From assembly GCF_024256385.1 (NCBI RefSeq), contig NZ_JAMLFW010000002.1, positions 930,001-994,000 of the forward strand: a DNA stretch of 64,000 nt. Reading direction: 5' to 3'. The translations under genes were made by a program, and so were the position numbers. The notes under the pieces were generated by a model. The model did no database searches. It was not told the origin of the DNA and worked only from the letters and a program-made list of their open reading frames with translations. This document shows, one piece after another, positions 63,701-64,000 of the stretch (positions within the stretch are counted from its first letter, which is position 1; each line of letters starts with the position of its first letter). The stretch is from Anatilimnocola floriformis. Lineage in GTDB: Bacteria > Planctomycetota > Planctomycetia > Pirellulales > Pirellulaceae.

Positions 63701-64000
63701 GCGTTCGGCACGGTGGGCGCGCTGTTCACGATTCGAGCCACGGTGGTGGCGGGAGCGACGGGAACGACGAAGCTGAATCTGCGGAGTGGGGCGTCGGTCG
63801 TTGATACCGACTTCATCGATCTGACGTTGATTCCGGCGCCGACGAATGCGGATACCGACTCCGTCGATGGTGCGGTGGTGTTTGCGGCTCCGGTCAACAA
63901 CCCGCCGGTGTTCGTGGGCTCGCCGTATACGTTCAGCTTGCCGGAGAACTCGGCTACGAACGCTGCCGTGGGAAGTGTATCGGCCAACGACGCCGATGCG
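54776..64000 (+). CDS. Giant surface protein 2 (paralogue of giant 1), 3'-truncated by window end, at least 3075 aa
   Basis: An open frame of exactly 3075 codons runs to the last base. The N-terminus is basic and carries LEDRSLM at residues 41-47. Modules by nt: a unique N-terminal domain to about 55470; an Ig-like repeat (to 55800); a spacer domain; an Fn3-like unit (56400-56705); two Cadherin_5-like units (to 57450); a further spacer; a Hydin-like unit (58090-58470); a second Ig-like repeat (to 58800); an anchor domain (to 59490); Calx-beta; lamin-tail-like (LLNEFVANPP); Calx-beta; a spacer; a cadherin (61510-61820); cohesin; beta module; cohesin; a degenerate dockerin (63130-63330); a third cohesin; and the start of a cadherin tract. 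From 58800 onward the order matches giant 1 about 1:1. The gene faces away from the tad genes. It is presumed to be an adhesin or matrix protein. Confidence 0.9.
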   Translation, partial: MFKNLADMFRSLFGRRTRKSVTSQRRREFFNQFRKGQVEGLEDRSLMAQLLSWDFFGENTGVATSPADFVASNLDASTNVTRGATAAASTASNSFRTTGFQNNGISTANTDYFQATISASPGFELNLGTLDARFAGTATFRAAPGASGQFAYSTDGTNFTLIGSPFSLTADAAMPQISLSGITALQHVPDSTTVTLRYYASGQTTTGGWGFNSPAAGQYGLDIRGTVDAVGVNTSTTTSLTTVTPLTVTGGDNVTFSGTVVADSGTTTPGGTVEIRNGGLAGTLLATAPITGSGVNGAFTITSNTLPTGTYNNLQAFYVPTAGFSGSNSAAFGSTLTVNAPVGATLAAGDVAVVGYNTQGSPNDFFMIVALRDLSAGTTFFIGDNEIAADGGAAFTDLAEGVATFTVKNGQSIPAGTVISLPWGAGAVSATAYDYSTTSSFGLGNNNDEIYIYTAPTSTSTTPTAFIYGAAIGTSPSQRPLGLTTGSTFITPTIGSFGRYKTTGASYSGNQTTLLAAIGNTAANWENVAPGATTDWTFSVVASPTVTSPTSAAITETAATLGGNITAGTGITERGVVYSLTSDNADPLIGGSGVIKVVEGGTTTGVFTTSVSPLTASSGYSFKAYAINASGTSYSSVATFTTQAPAAAHQAPQGTDKTVTFNEDGTYTFAAADFGFSDPNDTPADAFARVKITTLPTAGTLTLSGSPVAAGDFVTVANIPNLLFTPVANANGIAYATLTFQVEDNGSLAGGGQNLDGSANAFTFNVTSVNDAPAGADKTVTASIAAGYVFVPNDFGFADATDTPANTLLAVKIASLPAVGTLTSNNVAVGVNDVIPVADILGGKLKFAAAGGATAGLNYANFTFQVQDNGGTANGGVDLDQTANTLTIDLNAATPLVIGDIAFTAVHSDSGAPDSDFFQFVALRDMGVGTTIYFFDSPFNGTAFQANESGLRWVAQTAVTAGTTFSFASAPGGGSVANTPEWTGIVPTTGAVDANAAFGLSTSGESIHAVFNPTFGGTNALTGTVLAAVYFGEVPSTFPAGVVLGTNAVSIGNIDNGQYDPNIAGSIESGSPAVVRASINTASNWLLSDNSISPPGTSAVFTIVETPEINIQGSGLNIADGDNTPSTADGTDFGAAVQGGAAIDRTFTIQNLGAQPLVLSGGPNFVGISGGSNFSILTQPSGTIAAGASATFVVRMIPTIVATQTATITIANNDPDEGSYDFQVTSVVTSSAAATTTALTTVTPVNAAAGDNITFAGTVVAGSGSGTPAGTIEIRNGGSSGTLLATTTSIGGTGVNGTFNIVTTTVPAGTYNNIQAFFIPGAGFQASNSSPFVGTLDVVAAPTYVNYNAAGVTYSQNFNSLINTGTVTLSGNGPFHLADTQFASTPITGWYFSKYAGTGNNALFNVNDGASGSGSIYSYGATGASDRALGSTASGTTISRFGAVIRNTTGSTLDTFTITFDGEQWRNGVGSSTGANVLDFEYAIGVAPGGTIDGTGFTGESGLDFTAPVTSSTEGPIDGNTAGLTAGITKTISGISWAAGTDLILRWTDINDTGNDDGLAVDNFAFSANTTAPNGSLSFSSPTYNVTENGVTATVTVNRVSNAAGAIAVNYSTVPGGTAVAGTDYTTTSGTLNWANGDNTPKTFTIPITDNLTLNANKTINLALSNPTGGATLAGTTTSVLTIRENEQASQVLLNEFVANPPTNNDRPYEYIEVRGTPGTTLGSYYVVQIDGGSVTPANTGNVWFMSELSNATLGSNGLLIIAATTGGHTVSGPTTVVGSSLLDVANGRGLINTAQTMAIIFSPTPLALDMDLDTNDDGTLDLPAGASLVDAVGWTDNSDANAGLYAGKVYGGAEIHNEPFPLNGSGTPDAASRIYNNTTPLSSAAWYGGDIADTGTPSSVTYDPNKATANLPPGANVSPGVPNSGLSISTSLGSLSQSEGNSGLTAYTFTISRAGDLSTAVDVTWTVSGSGTSPATAADFENGAFPTGLTSFAVNEAVKTITVNVIGDTSIETTERFAVTLSNPTNGATLASPIATAAIVNDDYQALTAGDVVLTGINTSNPDQFSFVPLVNLEPNSPINFTDNGWDGFGFTLTEGTVTYTAPAGGLAAGTKVIIQVDGTVLTVTGGGTAAVAGSFGLNGTGDSLIAYVGASFVPTFLFAVNTNNLYLSGEVVDSTTTYLPGQLTIGTSAVAPLAATGTIGNAQYTGTTNGTAAELRALVADKANWTTSTGAQVLSTVNFTFGGNTAPTINAQSFSVAENAASGSTVGTVVASDANAGQTLSYAFVVSGSPTQVSGPFTISATTGQITVTDALDFETTPSYTTTVRVTDNGGPALSTDGTVTINVTDRSEGRVFIPTTLTANAGGTLVVPVNLNVTEVDGAAVSSAVISLAYDSSKFTFNSINLAGGPLAGFSLDTSSSTPGNLVFTATGTAGALITSGTTVTLANVTFNVAAGAAAGASELNLRAATNISDATPNLFLLGPAITDGSTDANVDGSVAISAGPLAIASIVPTATGFVVTFNRPVNPANLNLYQQTGAGGILGAADVTLVGTTTGAVRGSVVFNSTNTAFTFIKTGMLTTETGVAQAAGRVPGILAPDTYTVTLRSNAADGFVDLAGNALRDFAGATAGDYTTTFNVATPATGTVTISVPDFARGYGQAVRVPNTAATGLPVVISDGTNVASVSFRLNFDPTLLSVTSFVVNPAIVGASATFTAVSPGVVQVTMSSASAFAATADALSLGEFVSAVPDTATYAAKDLLTFTNVQIGSVSSGPLPTLIDNGLHISSFLGDVNGSQSYNAADTGLIQRAILGINSGFAAYQLADPYIVGDINHSLSFAAADTGFVQRQILNIVVPNIPALPVGVTPPVGTPGPDPKLFIPNNLSGSVDADGNSANGIQVDIPVMLEVTEPSGITMNGFDLTFSYDPTKLTIPGSAGAPTSLSFGSFLAGAGFSGAYTIPSPGLVQVTASSGGASPQYAFGTVGALFTIRATVVAGATGTTKLNLRSGASVVDTDFIDLTLIPAPTNADTDSVDGAVVFAAPVNNPPVFVGSPYTFSLPENSATNAAVGSVSANDADA

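Overview
The window looks like a chromosomal segment from a planctomycete, most likely Pirellulales or a relative. The basis is the combination of family types: DUF1501, two-domain DUF1080, DUF1559 pseudopilin-like and DUF423 proteins, very large secreted proteins whose N-termini carry a variant of the planctomycete LEPR-XLL motif (LExR-x-LM here), and dispersed palindromic repeats. The genus cannot be fixed from this sequence. I see no rRNA, tRNA, CRISPR array, phage or transposase gene.

Left part (1-24 kb). A truncated glycosyltransferase and a methyltransferase face a four-gene minus-strand run: a hypothetical protein, a DUF1080 protein, an SGNH hydrolase and another hypothetical protein. 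A divergent fold-III PLP enzyme of the D-threonine aldolase/D-serine dehydratase type ends in a 35-bp-arm hairpin shared with a convergent secreted metalloprotease that has four tandem Hydin-like modules. Next come an SDR oxidoreductase, a trypsin-like protease with a small partner gene, a DUF1501 protein and a DUF423 membrane protein. An ECF sigma factor is followed by a membrane-bound vWA protein with a triplicated cytoplasmic motif, and then by two secreted TPR proteins.

Right part (24-64 kb). This is a surface-appendage island. A minus-strand run of about 29 kb holds, in transcription order, a prepilin peptidase, CpaB, TadA, TadB, TadC, a secretin, a CpaD/OmpA-like lipoprotein, a TadD-like TPR lipoprotein, a DUF1559 protein, a small lipoprotein, a 4618-residue cadherin/Calx-beta/cohesin/dockerin protein, an Flp-type pilin, a secreted EEP-fold nuclease with cohesin/dockerin modules, and a small helical protein. 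On the other side of the Tad genes, pointing away, a second giant paralogue starts at 54776 and is still open at the window end (at least 3075 residues). Its later part is collinear with the first giant, while its N-terminal part has a different module order.

Working idea (inference): the Tad machinery, pilin, twin giant adhesins, in-cis cohesin/dockerin modules and secreted nuclease form one attachment or extracellular-matrix island flanked by duplicated adhesin genes. The roughly 1.1 kb gap between the prepilin peptidase and cpaB holds stacked palindromic repeats, one of which has a second copy near 13.8 kb.
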